NCBI RefSeq assembly: GCF_023159225.1
Contig: NC_063171.1
Span: 40,952,647 to 41,016,646, forward strand
Reading direction: 5' to 3'
DNA from: Perognathus longimembris pacificus
Taxonomy: Eukaryota > Chordata > Mammalia > Rodentia > Heteromyidae
Length of the DNA: 64,000 bases
The notes beneath the pieces were generated by a model, which was not told the DNA's origin, made no database searches, and worked only from the letters and a program-made list of their open reading frames with translations. Made by a program: the position numbers and the translations under genes. This document shows positions 41,450-53,377 of the stretch, in pieces. How positions within the stretch are numbered: position 1 is the stretch's first letter; every line of letters begins with the position of its first letter.

Positions 41450-42195
41450 TTTCAACTCTGCCTGGGCTCCACACTGAATGGAGATTCCAAATTCTTGGGC
41501 CAAATGTGTCAGGTTATCATGAAAACAAACCCTGATAAGGGAAGAAAACATCACCTGTGCAGTTTGGGCCAGCCAAACTCACCCAGATCTGCTGCCTCCC
41601 TGGTGCCGGCATGGGGGTGAGAATGAGAAGCTAGCTAACCGGGCAGAAGAACCCTGTGCCAGAAGTTTCCAGTCACAATACCTGGGAACAACCAAAGAAC
41701 CTGGGAGCACTTGAACCCGTTCCCTTGGGCCACCAAGCAGTTTGCTTACTTTCCCTTATGCAGTCACCTTTTGAACTTTCTCCTTTGAACTTCTGAGCCC
41801 TGGAGGCTGGGAAGTACTCACCAGTGATGAGACTAAGGGGGCAGGGGACTCAGGTGCCTTGTTTCAAACACCATGGAAGCTGTCAGCTCTGGGCTGCAGG
41901 TCTGGCTCCCAGCCCCGAGACTAAGGGAAGGCGCCCGGGTCCAGGACCCAGGACAATACAGTATCTGTCTATTTTGCTGCTGCCACAGGCACAGAGGGAG
42001 GCCAGCGGGAAGGAGTAGCACCTGATTTGGGGGCACAGGTGTGTCTTGCCTCTCCCAAACTCCATCCTTCCTCCTCAGTGTTGTGCCTGTAGTTACCTCC
42101 TGTTTCCCATAGAGGGGGCAGCTCTTGGCTGATTCAGCTAACCAGTTCTTTAAAACTAAGATTTTTTTGTATTAATATTCATTAGTTTTGTTTTG
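41450..42195. other. Single-copy intergenic segment
   Basis: Nothing recognised. Confidence 0.4.
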
Positions 42196-42199
42196 TTGG

Positions 42200-42398
42200 G
42201 GTTTTTTTTCCCAGTCCTGGGCCTTGAACTCAGGGCCTGAGCACTGTCCCTGGCTTCTTTTTGCTTAAGGCTAAGCACACTACCACTTGAGCCACAGCGC
42301 CACTTCTGGCTTGTTCTAAATATGTGGTGCTGAGGAATCCAACCCAGGGCTTTATGTATGTGAAGCAAACACTCTACCACTAGGCCACATTCCCAGCA
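42200..42398 (-). mobile_element. IDL-Geo SINE
   Basis: Reversed, slightly diverged, ends 'ccacattcccagc'. Confidence 0.9.
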
Positions 42399-42399
42399 G

Positions 42400-42610
42400 T
42401 TGTACAAAGGGGTTGAAGGTGCATTTCCATAAATGCAGACAATGTACCCTATCACCCTCAACCCCTTTTCCTTTATCCCCTCTTTCCCCTCTACTTAAAA
42501 CAATTTCAAGTTTTTGTTGTTCTATTTTTATTTATGCATATAAAGTAATTTGGCCATATTTAACGTCATTTGCCCTTTCTTTCCACTTTCTCACTTTTGA
42601 CTTATGAAGA
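42400..42610. other. Pyrimidine- and AT-rich segment, possible L1 relic
   Basis: 'tgtacaaaggggttgaaggtgcatttccataaatgc' resembles the segment near 39960; both may derive from one old element. Confidence 0.3.
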
Positions 42611-42634
42611 TTAAGCTTCTTAAAGTTTGCCAAA

Positions 42635-42810
42635 GACCTGCCTGTAATCCCTCAAATTTAAGAAGCTCAGATGGGAAACCCTGTCTAAAAAACAAATCAA
42701 ACAAACGAACCCACTGTCAGGTGTGTAGCACATTTGTGTAATTGCAACACTTTGGAAGTAGAGGCAGCAAGTTTCCCAATTCTAGGTCAGTTATCAAAAC
42801 TTTAGCTAAA
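42635..42810 (+). mobile_element. Two B1 fragments in tandem
   Basis: 42635-42710 and 42715-42808, both diverged. Confidence 0.55.
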
Positions 42811-42823
42811 GAAATAAATCAAG

Positions 42824-43020
42824 GGCAGGGAATATGGTCTAGTGGTAGAGTGCTCACCTCGAAGCCCTGGGTTCGATTCCTCAGCACCACATAAACAGAA
42901 AAAGCCAGAAATGACGCTGTGGCTCAAGAGGCAGAATGCTAGCCTTGAGCAAAAAGAAGCCAGGGACAGTGCTCAGGCCCTGAGTTCAAACCTCAGGACT
43001 GGTAAAAAAAAAAAAAAAAA
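42824..43020 (+). mobile_element. IDL-Geo SINE
   Basis: Left half has lost about 10 bp around 'cacctcgaagccc'; A17 tail. Confidence 0.9.
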
Positions 43021-43024
43021 CCAA

Positions 43025-43212
43025 ACCAGCAATTCAGGAGGCTGAGATCTGAGAATCATGGTTTGAAGCCAGCCCAGGCAAGAAACTCTTATCTCCAATT
43101 AAGTACCCCACCCCCCCCCCAAAAAAAGCCAGAAGTGGAACTGTAGCCTTGAGGACAAAAGCTCAGGGACAGCATCCAGGTTCTGAGTTCAAGCCCTAGG
43201 ACCAGCAAAACT
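43025..43212 (+). mobile_element. 7SL-Geo SINE, 5' truncated
   Basis: Starts inside the 7SL half and is deleted in the Geo half. Confidence 0.75.
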
Positions 43213-43214
43213 AG

Positions 43215-44020
43215 GCTTCCTGAGACCCTGAATTTACCTCCATCCCCAGAAGGTTTCATCAAAGATTGAGGCTTATAAGTAACCTCAAAAGCCATCATAA
43301 CCCAGAAGCCATCATCTAGTCTTGCTTTACCAACAAGGAAACGGAGGCCTCCAAAGATGAAGTTGCTCTAGGGAGCAACTTTAGATCCCGGCACCCTCCT
43401 CCCCCCACCCCCACCGCCCTGGCCAGGCCTGCTGGGGTCAACATGGAGAATTTGAAGCAGCCCTGTGGTGTCTGTGATGCAGGCGGGGATGGCTAGAAGT
43501 ACAATGGGGTGGGGGCTGACACACAGCCCCCTTCCCCTGGGCTCCAGCTTCATTGATAGATACAGCTAAGTGCTTCTTATCCTCAGAAGCTTCCCCCTCT
43601 CCTTTCTTATCAGCCTGGGAGGGGGTATGTGGGCAGACAGAGGTGTACCACGATGGAGGAGGGGCAGCTCCACCTCTTGGATCAATGGAATTCAGCATCC
43701 CTCGCTAGTCTAGTCACAGCCCCCAGAATCAGGCCCCCGCCAGCGCCCAGCATGCTTAGCCCACTGGGAGAAACCGTGGTCTCCACAGTGGAAATGCCAC
43801 ATTCTCAGGATGTGATCTGTGTGAAGACGATGATCACACGCACACCGTCGCCATCTGCAGCAGAATCCGCTGTGCTTCCTGATCTACTTCCCACTGCTTC
43901 ACCAGCCTGGTTTGTCCCCAGCATCGTTCTCAGAAAAGAATTACAAAAGTTTCTCTCCCTCCTTAAAATATTTATAGACTGTTATGATTTTGAAACTGCT
44001 AACGAGCGTCACCGTTAAGA
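43215..44020. other. Single-copy intergenic segment
   Basis: Possible MIR trace at 43320-43350 only. An open frame at 43629-44018 shows no family signature. Confidence 0.4.
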
Positions 44021-44090
44021 TTAAACATAGAACTGCTGAATAATCTAGCAGTTCCATTTCTGGGGAGATAACACACACAAAAAGCAGAAA
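44020..44090 (+). mobile_element. Short L1 ORF2 relic
   Basis: 'catagaactgctgaataatctagcagttccatttctgggg' matches a short ORF2 stretch. Confidence 0.5.
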
Positions 44091-44092
44091 GC

Positions 44093-44338
44093 AGGCTGGG
44101 AATGTGGCTTAGTGGTAGAGTGCTTGCCTAGCGTTCATGAAGCCCTGGCTTCGATTCCTTAGCACCACATAAACAGAAATGGCTCGAAGTGGCACTGTGG
44201 CTCAAGTGGCAGAGTGCTAGTCTTGAGCAAAAAGAAGCTCAGGGACAGTGCTCAGGCCCTGAGTCCAAGCCCCAGGACTGGCAAAAAAAAAAAAAAAAGA
44301 AAGAAAGAAAAGAAAAGAAAAAAGAGAGAGAAAGAAAA
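44093..44338 (+). mobile_element. IDL-Geo SINE with GAAA-rich tail
   Basis: Body 44093-44281, A16 then GAAA/GAAAA units to 44338. Confidence 0.9.
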
Positions 44339-44489
44339 GTCTTCCAGACTCCAATTAACCAGCAAAATGTCAGAATGGAGGCATGGCTCACATGGTAAAG
44401 CACCAGCTGTGAGCCCGAAAGCTGAGTGATAGTGCAAGATGCTGGTCAGGAAGCTCATTTAAGTACTTAGTTTAAACATTGCCCAAACA

Positions 44490-44698
44490 TATTCTTTTTT
44501 TTTTTTTTTTTTGCCAGTCTTGGGCCTTGGACCCAGGGCCTGAGCACTGTGCCTGGCTTCCTTTTTGCTCAAGGCTAGCACTCTGCCACCTGAGACACAG
44601 CGCCACTTCTGGCCGTTTTCTATATATGTGGGGCTGGGGAATTGAACCCAGGGCCTCATGTATACGAGGCAAGCACTCTTGCCAGATCCCCAGCCCCC
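44490..44698 (-). mobile_element. IDL-Geo SINE
   Basis: Reversed and T18-led; carries the 'gggccttggacccaggg' right-half variant of young copies. Confidence 0.9.
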
Positions 44699-44821
44699 TC
44701 TTTTAGACAGGGAATCCATCCAAATAGGTTTTTAATTATAGCTCATTTTAGCTTTGTAAAATAAACCAGTTGAAATAATTTTAGCATAAGATGCTCTCTG
44801 AGGCTTCAATATACTCCCTGG

Positions 44822-45050
44822 GCCAGGCACCAGTGGCTCACACCTGTAATCCTAGCTACTCCAGAGGCTGAGATCTGAGGATCGTTCTTCAAAGCCAGCC
44901 CAGGCAGGAAAGTCTATGAGACTCTTACCTACAAGTAACCACCAAAAAGCCCAAAGCGGAGGTGTGGATCATATGGTACAGTACCAGCCTCAAGCAAAAA
45001 AGCAAGAAGTCAGCACCAAGGCCCTGAGCTCAAGCCTCAGGACTGGCGCA

Positions 45051-45082
<32 letters not shown>

Positions 45083-45083
45083 A
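44822..45083 (+). mobile_element. 7SL-Geo SINE with (CA)n tail
   Basis: Body 44822-45047; the tail begins 'gcgcacatgcgcgc' then CA. Confidence 0.87.
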
Positions 45084-45459
45084 CGGAACCCATACACAGA
45101 CTGGGATCACACAGTAGAAAACCATCTTCTAGCAGAATTAGCTGTTCTAGTGTGTCTGCCTCTGCTGACCGCAGAGCTGAGGTCAAGCAGCTCCTCTGCC
45201 TGCCACTCACCTTTCCTGGAAAACAGTGTAAACTTGGATTTCCCAAGTATCCATGAGCTGCTTGTTCTTGCATTTCCTAGTAGAGGCTGTGTTGCTCTCT
45301 GGATTGTCTGCAGGACAAAGATTGAGTAATAATTACCCCCCCCTGCCCCCGCCACACACACACTGTTGATCACATACTCCTTTTGCCATCATTGGCCTGC
45401 TCTTCAGTAGTCATCTGGGCCTGCATGGTTCTTTATGTGTAAACACACATGTTGATGCA

Positions 45460-45690
45460 GATCCCTGAGCCAAGTTACATAAGTTCAAATCCAGTTCTGC
45501 CATTGACCAGCTGGGGCCTTGAGACAACTTCTAACATCTCTCCAAACCTCAATTTCCTTATCTGGAAAGTAGGAATCCTAAGAGCTTATTCTATAGAGGG
45601 TGGTTGTGAGGATTAACTGAAAAATGGTCTAAAGGACTTAGCATCGTTCTGGCAATCATTAAATGTTCAGTAAATGTTAATCTGATTATA
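45460..45690 (+). mobile_element. MIR, well preserved
   Basis: Nearly full-length: 'agttcaaatccagttctgccattgaccagc...cctcaatttccttatctgg...ggttgtgaggattaactg...cagtaaatgttaat'. Confidence 0.88.
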
Positions 45691-45693
45691 AGA

Positions 45694-45888
45694 ATTTGCA
45701 AGGTGCTTGCCTTGTATACATGAAGCCCTCTGTTTGATTCTCCAGCACCACATATATAGAAAACGGCCAGAAGTGGCGCTGTGGCTCAAGTGGCAGAGTG
45801 CTAGCCTTGAGCAAAAAGAAGCCAGGGACAGTGCTCAGGCCGAGTCCAAGGCCCAGGACTGGCAAAATAACAACAACAACAACAACAA
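45694..45888 (+). mobile_element. IDL-Geo SINE, 5' truncated
   Basis: Lacks the first part of IDL. Tail (ACA)n. Flanked by aagaatttg on both sides, so the truncation predates or accompanied insertion. Confidence 0.9.
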
Positions 45889-46054
45889 GAATTTGTATTT
45901 ATGGAAATCTCACTCCAGAGACTAGAAAAAGGAGATGGATATTATTTATAATTTAGGGTGTTTTTTTTCTATTAGCTGAATTTCCTTCTAAAGAAAAATA
46001 ATTTTATTTATATTAACAAGTTTCATGAGTCTTTTTCCTGAATATACATAAAAT

Positions 46055-46302
46055 AGTGCCAAGAGCCAGTGCCTCACGCCTGTAACCATAGCTACTCAGA
46101 AGGCTGAGACTTGAGGATCAAGTTTGAAGCTAACCTGGGCAGACAAATCTGAGAGACTCTCATTTCTACTTAGCTAGCAAAAAGTAGAAGTGGAAGTGTG
46201 GTCCAAGCTGCAGAATGCCAGCCTTGAGCCAAAAAGCTAAATAAGTATAGGGCTTTGAGTTCAAACCTAGGGCCAGAATACCATTAAAAAGACAAAAAAA
46301 GA
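46055..46302 (+). mobile_element. 7SL-Geo SINE
   Basis: 'gccaagagccagtgcctcacgcctgtaacc' start. Confidence 0.85.
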
Positions 46303-46315
46303 AAAAGCTTATATA

Positions 46316-46405
46316 GGAACTGAGAATATGGCCCAAGTGGTAGAGCAGTCACCAAGCAAATTCAAGGCTGTTTAATTCCCAGTAATACACACATACATAT
46401 GCATG

Positions 46406-46451
<46 letters not shown>
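46316..46451 (+). mobile_element. ID monomer with (CA)n tail
   Basis: 'ggaactgagaatatggcccaagtggtagagcag', then CA to 46450. Confidence 0.75.
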
Positions 46452-46452
<1 letters not shown>

Positions 46453-46457
46453 CACGT

Positions 46458-46702
46458 TTTGTTTGGTTTTGCTGGTCCTGGGGCTTGACCTCTGGGCCTG
46501 AGCACTGTCCCTGAGCTCCTTTTTTTGCTCAAGGCTAGCACTCTACCTCTTGAGCCACAGCATCACTTCTGGCTTTATCTGTGACTAATTGGAGATATGA
46601 GTCTCACAGACTTTCCTGTCTGAGCTGCCTTTGAACCATGATCCTCAGATTTCAGCCTCTTATGTAGCTAGGATTACAGGAGTGAGCCACCAGTTCCCAG
46701 CT
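46458..46702 (-). mobile_element. 7SL-Geo SINE
   Basis: Complete reversed copy. Confidence 0.88.
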
Positions 46703-46934
46703 GACACACGGGTCACTTTAAACATGAGTGCTTGCCTCACCTGAAGTCTATCTAGCCCACATCCAGAAGAGACATTCAGGTTGGCAATTCTACCAACATG
46801 GCGGAGAGTTATGGCCCCAGGGCAGAAGAGTACAGGTTCCTGGTCTCCATGGAAGAGATGCTCAAGTCCTGCTCCACAGAGGGCAGGACTGACCACATGT
46901 CCTCAGAGTGGAATCTCATCATCTAAAGAAGTAA

Positions 46935-47215
46935 AAGGGATTGGAGATTAAATCCATGTGGTAGAGCACATGCCTAAATAGCACAGGTCTTAGGTTCAAA
47001 CCCCAGACCAGCACAAAAGAAAAAGAAGTATGAAGACTGAGCCCCTACCAGGAGGTGGGTGGAACCACGATAGTGAAGCTGCACTTCAGCCTCAATAAGC
47101 CTCGTTTTTATGTCAGGAAAACAAAAAACCAGACTGCAGGTATAGCTTGGCGTCTGAGTGCTTGCCTATTAGGTACCAGGCCCTTGGTTCAGATCTCAGC
47201 ACCACAATCACAAAA
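46935..47215 (+). mobile_element. Two ID monomers
   Basis: 46935-47030 and 47128-47215, both with A-rich ends. Confidence 0.65.
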
Positions 47216-47237
47216 CAGCTTCTCCAGATCTTTCTTC

Positions 47238-48105
47238 TTCTTTTTTTTTTTTTTTTTTTGCCAGTCCTGGGGCTTGAACTCGGGGCCTGAGCACTGTCCC
47301 TGGCTTCTTTTCGCTCAAGGCTAGCATTCTACCACTTGAGCCACAGTGCCACTTCTGGCTTTTTCTATATGTGTGGTGCTGAGGAATTGAACCCAGGGAT
47401 TCATGTACACAGGTGAGCACTTTTACCACTAGGCCATATTCCCAGCCCATCTTTCTTCCTTTCTTTCTAAATGCAGCTTGAACTCAGGACCTTCCTTTTT
47501 TTTTTTATACTTTTTTTTTTTTTTTTTTTTGGCCAGTCCTGGGCCTTGGACTCAGGGCCTGAGCACTGTCCCTGGCTTCCTTTTGCTCAAGGCTAGCACT
47601 CTGCCACTTGAGCCACAGCGCCACTTCTGGCCATTTTCTGTATATGTGGTGCTGGGGAATCGAACCCAGGGCCTCATGTATACGAGGCAAGCTCTCTTGC
47701 CACTAGGCCATATCCCCAGCCCCCCCACCCTTTTTTTTTTTTGCCAGTACTGCGGCCTGAACTCAGGGCCTGAGCCTGAGCACTGTCCCCTGAGCTTCTT
47801 TTCTTTTACTGAAGGCTAGCACTCTACCACTTGAGCCACAGCACCACTTCTGGCTTTTTCTGTTTATGTGGTACCGACAAATAGAACCCAGGGCTTCATG
47901 CATGCTAGGCAAGCACTTTACCATGAGGCTACATTCCCAGCCCTTTGCTCTATCATTTAAGCCAGAGCCCCACTACTGGCTTTTTGCTGGTTAATTGAAG
48001 ATAAAAGTCTTGATTTTTCTGCCCCAGCTTCTTTGAATCATGGAGCTTCAGATCTCAGCCTCCTGAGTAGCTAGGATTACAGGTGTGAGCCACCGGCTCC
48101 TGGTC
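47238..48105 (-). mobile_element. Head-to-tail cluster: three IDL-Geo and one 7SL-Geo
   Basis: Reversed IDL-Geo at 47238-47448, 47510-47722 and 47728-47945, then the Geo end and 7SL part of an older copy at 47946-48105. The middle copy is the least diverged. Confidence 0.88.
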
Positions 48106-48655
48106 TCCCAGGTGTTTCGAATAGAGGAAAACGGTGTAGTGCCTGACTTCTCCCATAACGGCACCTGGCTCAGTCTTGGTTCCCTGGACTCATCCTCAGT
48201 CTGAAAACATTAACTGGACAATTACAGAAAGAACTGATGTTCAAAGTTGTTCAAAGTATGTTCAAAGTTGTGTGCTTGTTTACAAACTTGAATCACTCTC
48301 CATTCACTTCCCAGGACGTCCCTCCCTCTGCAGGCTGCACGTAGGCCGAAGGAGCCTCCAGCAATGTCTGACGGCTGCGTGAGCAGCTCACGTATCTCAG
48401 CTAGGCTCTGCCCCATACATCACTCCAGACAGTCTGACTCCAGGAGATATGATGTTTTAAAAGACAGGGGTGTCATTCATATAGCTTGTGTTACGCTACG
48501 TCTTATTTGATTGTTGTTTTGTGCTAACCTCTTGAGCTTTAGCATGGGCATCTCGGTAGAAAGGAAAACATTATACGTACAGGGTTCAGTATTGTTTGTG
48601 GTTTGGGGCATCACTGAAGATCTAACCTGTCACAGGTTTTAAAAAAATAAAATAA
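48106..48655. other. Single-copy intergenic segment
   Basis: Nothing recognised. Confidence 0.4.
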
Positions 48656-48657
48656 AA

Positions 48658-48890
48658 CGATTGGTTGAGCTTCCCACGCCTGTAACCTTAACTACTCAAG
48701 AGGCTGACATCCAAAGATGACAGTTTGAAGCTGGCTTGGGGAAGAAAAGTCAGAAAGATTCTATCTCCAATTAACTAGCAGAAAAAATGGACTGGAGGTG
48801 TGACTCAAGTGATAGGGTGCCACGTGTGAGTGGGAAAGCCAAGAGCAAGAGCATGAGGCCTAGAGTTCAAGCCCCCAGGCAGACAATAAA
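48658..48890 (+). mobile_element. 7SL-Geo SINE
   Basis: Diverged, ends 'agagttcaagcccccagg'. Confidence 0.8.
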
Positions 48891-49029
48891 CTTGCCAAAG
48901 TTTATTACTAAGTCACTTGCTCTGTCTGAGCCCTGTGGCCTCTAGGGTAAAGTACAGTTACTCAGACATGTCACATTCTGGCCCTAGGGTGCCTTTTCTT
49001 TCTCCTTCCACATTTCCATATTCTACATA

Positions 49030-49230
49030 CAAGGAAGATTCGAGATGGCCAACTAGGGAGCAGGGGAAAAACCACCTGGGTTTTACACAGCAACTGCCTT
49101 AGACACGATCAAAAACAAAATCTTACAGGGGCCTCAGAAAGCTGAGGAGCACCCTATTGCTCCACAGAACACCCCCAAAGATTCGGAAATGGGTAGCTCC
49201 ACAACAGTGAGGGAGAAGAGGATGGGTATG
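49030..49230 (+). mobile_element. L1 5' UTR fragment
   Basis: 'gaagattcgagatggccaactaggg' is the characteristic 5' start of old mammalian L1s. No ORF1 follows. A stranded 5' end is unusual because most L1 copies are 5'-truncated. Confidence 0.75.
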
Positions 49231-49234
49231 AGAG

Positions 49235-50105
49235 AGAATGTGTATATGTGAAAGTGTGAGAGAACGGTGGCACGTGGGTGAGTGCCTGCTAGCACGTGGG
49301 TGAGCAAGGAGAACTGGTTAAAGCTGTTTGAGAAGCAGCTCCAGATGTCTTCTCACCCTACTTCCCTGAGTGATCGCCTCTCCTTTCCTCCCACCCCGAG
49401 AAGTCTGCAGGTCCCTTTTCTGTATAGGGTGAAGCCAAGAGTCTCTGGGTGGGGGGCCAGGGAGGGGGGAATGTGGGAGGGCAGCATTGGTCAGCAGGCA
49501 CATTTGATAGCAAAGGCATTCATTAGTCTAAAACACATGAGGGCTGATCTTGCCCCTGCTCCATCCTGACACCCACAGTCCTCTGCCTTTCGTATGGATT
49601 AGAACCCTGAAGTTGCATCATTTCCTTCCTGGAGATCTGGGAATCTGACTAGTGCAAGAGGTCAGACTTAAAGACCGGACACTTGGGGATTCCCCTGGCA
49701 AGTAGCCCCATCAAACACCCGCCACGCCTGGCTCTCAGGGGTGTCTTAATTCCATGTAAGTGGTTGTTCACTTGTTCCTCATCATCCCTCCCACCTGGCC
49801 CTGTGCCTTGTGACAGTACACATGGGCAGGACCCGCATAGTTGACATCTGCTTGGTCTCTGGCCAATGGAGAGCCCAGGAGCGCAAGGCAGGGAGGAGAG
49901 CGACATGGTGACGTCCGTTGTGTTGCTCTGGTTTTTCTCCCGTGGGTCGCTAAGGGTGTCTGTGTCTCTCCAGCTGAAGGACACACAGCTTCCATACACT
50001 CTTGTCTTCGTAAGTGGCATTTTACAGATCAATTTTTATAGATAAAATCCTCCTGAAATTATCATAATTTTTTGTATATTTGACTTTCAAGTTTTTTGTA
50101 GCTGG
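49235..50105. other. Single-copy intergenic segment
   Basis: Unique DNA without a recognised exon. Confidence 0.4.
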
Positions 50106-50109
50106 AGGT

Positions 50110-50358
50110 TGTTTTTGTTTTTGTTTGTTTGTCAGTCATGGAGCTTGAACTCAGGGCCTGAGCACTGTCTGTCAGCTTTTTCACTCAAGGCTAGCGCTCT
50201 ACCACTTTGAGCCACTGTGTCACTTCTGGTTTTCTGGAGGTTAAATGGAGATAAGAGTCTCACAAACATTCCTGCCTAGGCTGGCTCTGAACACAGATCC
50301 TCAGATCTCAGCCTCTGTGTCGCTAGGATTATAGGTATGAGCCATCAGTGGCCAGCTC
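50110..50358 (-). mobile_element. 7SL-Geo SINE
   Basis: Complete reversed copy. Confidence 0.88.
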
Positions 50359-50377
50359 AGATAATTTTATTCTTTTT

Positions 50378-50487
50378 TGGTTTTGTTTGGTTGAGACAGG
50401 GTGTCACTAGGTAGCCCAGGCTGGACTCAACTTTCCTACCTCAGCCTTCCAAGTGCTGGGATTCCAGGTATACACCACCATACCCAA
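50378..50487 (-). mobile_element. B1 monomer
   Basis: 'gagacagggtgtcactaggtagcccaggctgg...ccaagtgctgggattcc'. Confidence 0.85.
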
Positions 50488-50947
50488 CCAAGGTGGAATT
50501 CTTCAAGCTTTAGTAGAAAGGCACTGCTTGAAGTGGAAAGGGGGTTTCCTGCTGGTTACAGCAGTTGTACCACAAGTCCACAGTGGGGAAACCCCATCTT
50601 ACGGGGCTATGCCCCAGTCTCAACCACTGCTGCTCTGCCGAAGCTTCAGTCTTTCTGACATGACCGCTGGACGTTCCAGGCCCACCTGGCCAGCGCCCCC
50701 TTCCTTGTGTGCTGGCTGGCTGGCTGCTATGGCTCACCTGAACCCTAAAGGGGTTGTTCTCCCTTGCTTAGTAACTACAAACACACCCTGACCTAATAAA
50801 CCAACCAACTTATCAGCCAACCATCTGGGCTATGCCAGGACTTCTCCAGTGAGGCCCAATCCCCTGAAGTGGGGCAGAGCTCCACCCAAACATATTCTTC
50901 TCACGTAGTATTTTCAGCCTTAGGGTAGGTACCTCATAGAACACTCA

Positions 50948-51300
50948 GTCTGGGGAGGTGTAAATCTGTAGCAGAGCCCTTGCCTAAAATGTGTGAGGCC
51001 CTGGGTTTGATCCCCAGCATTGCAAAAGAACAAAATTAAATAAATAAAAAGAATTGCCAGGCCCTGGTGGCTCACACCTGTAATCTTAGCTACTTGAGAG
51101 GCTGAGATTTGAGGATCATGGTTCAAAACCAGCCTGGGAAGAAAAGTCTGCAAGACTTCAATTGACTAGCAAAAAGCCAGAGGTAGAGGTATGATTTAAG
51201 TGGAAGAATGCCAGCCTTGAACAAAAAAAAATGCCAAGCCTGGAGTTCAAGCCCAAGAGTTGAAGCCCTAGTAGTAGTGTACCTGTGCATACACATGTAC
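50948..51300 (+). mobile_element. ID monomer then 7SL-Geo SINE
   Basis: ID 50948-51050 with AAAT tail; 7SL-Geo 51055-51300 ending in CA/TG-rich DNA. Confidence 0.82.
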
Positions 51301-51484
51301 ACGTGTGTACACACACACACACATATGAGTTATCTTATGTCCTAGAGCAATTCCTTTATAGCTGAATATTGTTTATACTAGCTCTCCCTGTTTCAATCAC
51401 TGCGTGGTTGAACCCAGGCTCATACAAGCCAGGGTCAGGTTGATTCGGCCTTCACAACAACACTAGAAGGCAATAAAACAATGC

Positions 51485-51582
51485 TGTCTGTGGTGGTGCA
51501 TGCTTGTAACCCCAGCTCAAGAAGCTGAGGCAAGAGGAAAAAGGCCAAACTTGGCTCTGTAGTGAGACCGCTTCTCAAAAAA
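51485..51582 (+). mobile_element. B1 monomer
   Basis: 'tgtctgtggtggtgcatgcttgtaaccccagc'. Confidence 0.75.
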
Positions 51583-51595
51583 ATGTCCACGATGG

Positions 51596-51793
51596 GGCTG
51601 GGAATGTGGCTTAGTGGTAGAGTGCTTGCCTAGCATGCAGGAAGCCCTGGGTTCGATTCCTCAGCACCACATAAACAGGAAAAGCCGGAAGTGGCACTGT
51701 GGCTTAAGTGGTAGAGTGCTAGCCTTGAGCAAAAAGAAGCCAGGGACAGTGCTCAGGCCCTGAGTTCAAGCCCCAGGAATGGCAAAAAAAAAA
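51596..51793 (+). mobile_element. IDL-Geo SINE
   Basis: Complete, A9 tail. Confidence 0.92.
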
Positions 51794-51879
51794 TTATTAT
51801 GATGTGAGTGGGAATGTTCAGTGATCAGGTATTTGTATGGTACAAACTAGGTTCGAATATTAAAAAAAAAATTGTAGGG

Positions 51880-52118
51880 CTGGGAGCCCAGTGACTCACA
51901 CATAATCCTAGCTACTCAGGAAGCTGTGATCTGAGTATCACAGGTCAAAGCCAGCCCAAGCAGAAAAGTCCCCATGACACTCTTATCTCCAATTAGCTAT
52001 TCAAAAACCAGAAATGGCTCAAAGTGGTAGAGCACTAGCCTTGAGCAAAAGAGCTCAGGGATAGCACCCAGGCCCTAAGTTCAAGCCCCACAACCGACTC
52101 CCCAAAAACCCAAAAAGC
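51880..52118 (+). mobile_element. 7SL-Geo SINE
   Basis: 'ctgggagcccagtgactcacac' start. Confidence 0.85.
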
Positions 52119-52226
52119 TTGTATTGTGGAAGTGTTTCCAACATAGAATGCTATATTCATGAATTAAACACAGGGGTGGAATAAGGGCATTTTAAATAAT
52201 ACAAACATGTTCTGTTATTCTCTTTT

Positions 52227-52234
52227 TGACGTCA
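52227..52234. promoter_or_regulatory. Full CRE palindrome TGACGTCA
   Basis: A perfect CRE in single-copy DNA 13.7 kb upstream of IL6R. Motif only; chance occurrence is possible. Confidence 0.25.
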
Positions 52235-52837
52235 ATAAGAGAACAGGCCTTGGGATTCGAAGCAAGGCCAGAACAGCCACAGAGACTCCAAGGCCCACTG
52301 AGGAAAGCGGAGATGGCGGAAGGAGCAGGCCTGTGCCTGACTGCACAGCAATTCCCGCTGGTGTGCAGCTCCAGACAGCCGCTCACTTCTCCATGCTTTT
52401 GGTCAGGCTCTCTCCTCCAGACCTCCCGACTGTGGTTTATGAGCTGCCAAGCTCAGGGACTTTCCAGAGCCTCCTTTCCCTTCCCCTGCCACCCTCTCTG
52501 CCCTCAAGTTAAACAATCACGGTGAGCACTTCCGCCCTAGCACCTCGCCGTTCCCTTTGTGGATGTGGTGGAAAGGAGGTACGTGGAGTGGGGAGGGGCA
52601 GGGACTGGAGAGGAACTGAGTAACAGGAGAAACAAATACATTGGAGGTTGGCCCTGTTGTGATCTTTAGACCATAGAAAGAACAGAATGGGAAGAAGAAC
52701 CCCAAAACCATTGTACTGGGGTAGAACAGGGTGTTCCCCCCCACACACACACTACATACCCTGAAAGCTGTGATTTCCACCCACAACAAGGCTGAAATGC
52801 AGGCAAGAGAATTCTCTACCTTTCACCCCTATACAGG

Positions 52838-52920
52838 TCAGGGACGTGGTTCAGTAGCAAGACTGCTTATCTGGCAAGCCTGAAGCTGAGTTCAATCCTC
52901 CCTCCTGAAAAAACAAAACT
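52838..52920 (+). mobile_element. ID monomer
   Basis: 'ggtcagggacgtggttcagtagcaagactgc'. Confidence 0.7.
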
Positions 52921-53060
52921 CACTCGTTTCTCTCTGTGGCCTCTTCTGTCTGGGGTGGCTCTCTCCAGCACTGCCATGATCCTGCCGACAGCAGATGAAT
53001 GTGGGCAGGCACATGGAGCCCTTGCCTTGGACCCCACCCCCCATCTTAAAGTGCTCTAAG

Positions 53061-53061
<1 letters not shown>

Positions 53062-53111
<50 letters not shown>
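53062..53111. repeat. (CA)n microsatellite
   Basis: 25 units; not attached to a SINE. Confidence 0.95.
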
Positions 53112-53112
<1 letters not shown>

Positions 53113-53377
53113 CCTCTACCACTAGGGCTCAAGTGTTTTGATTGGCCTAGAGCAAGCCCCTACCCATGACACCCCCTTATGTGCTCACAGAAGTGCTGGT
53201 CCCCACACTGTTCACTTAAAAGATACTTTTGCTAGACCTGGGAATTCACTAAGAGCTGGCCACTCAGCCCACCACATGCACACTTTGCATCTGTGTTTCT
53301 TTTATCTGAGCCATTTCCTGCTACGGGCACTTTACTGGAACCCTTGGGTTCCAAGAGGAACAGAATTCACCAATAAG

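Noticed and set aside
43629..44018. 129-codon plus-strand frame
   Set aside because: No recognisable domain, no splice context, no similarity I know; length is within chance.
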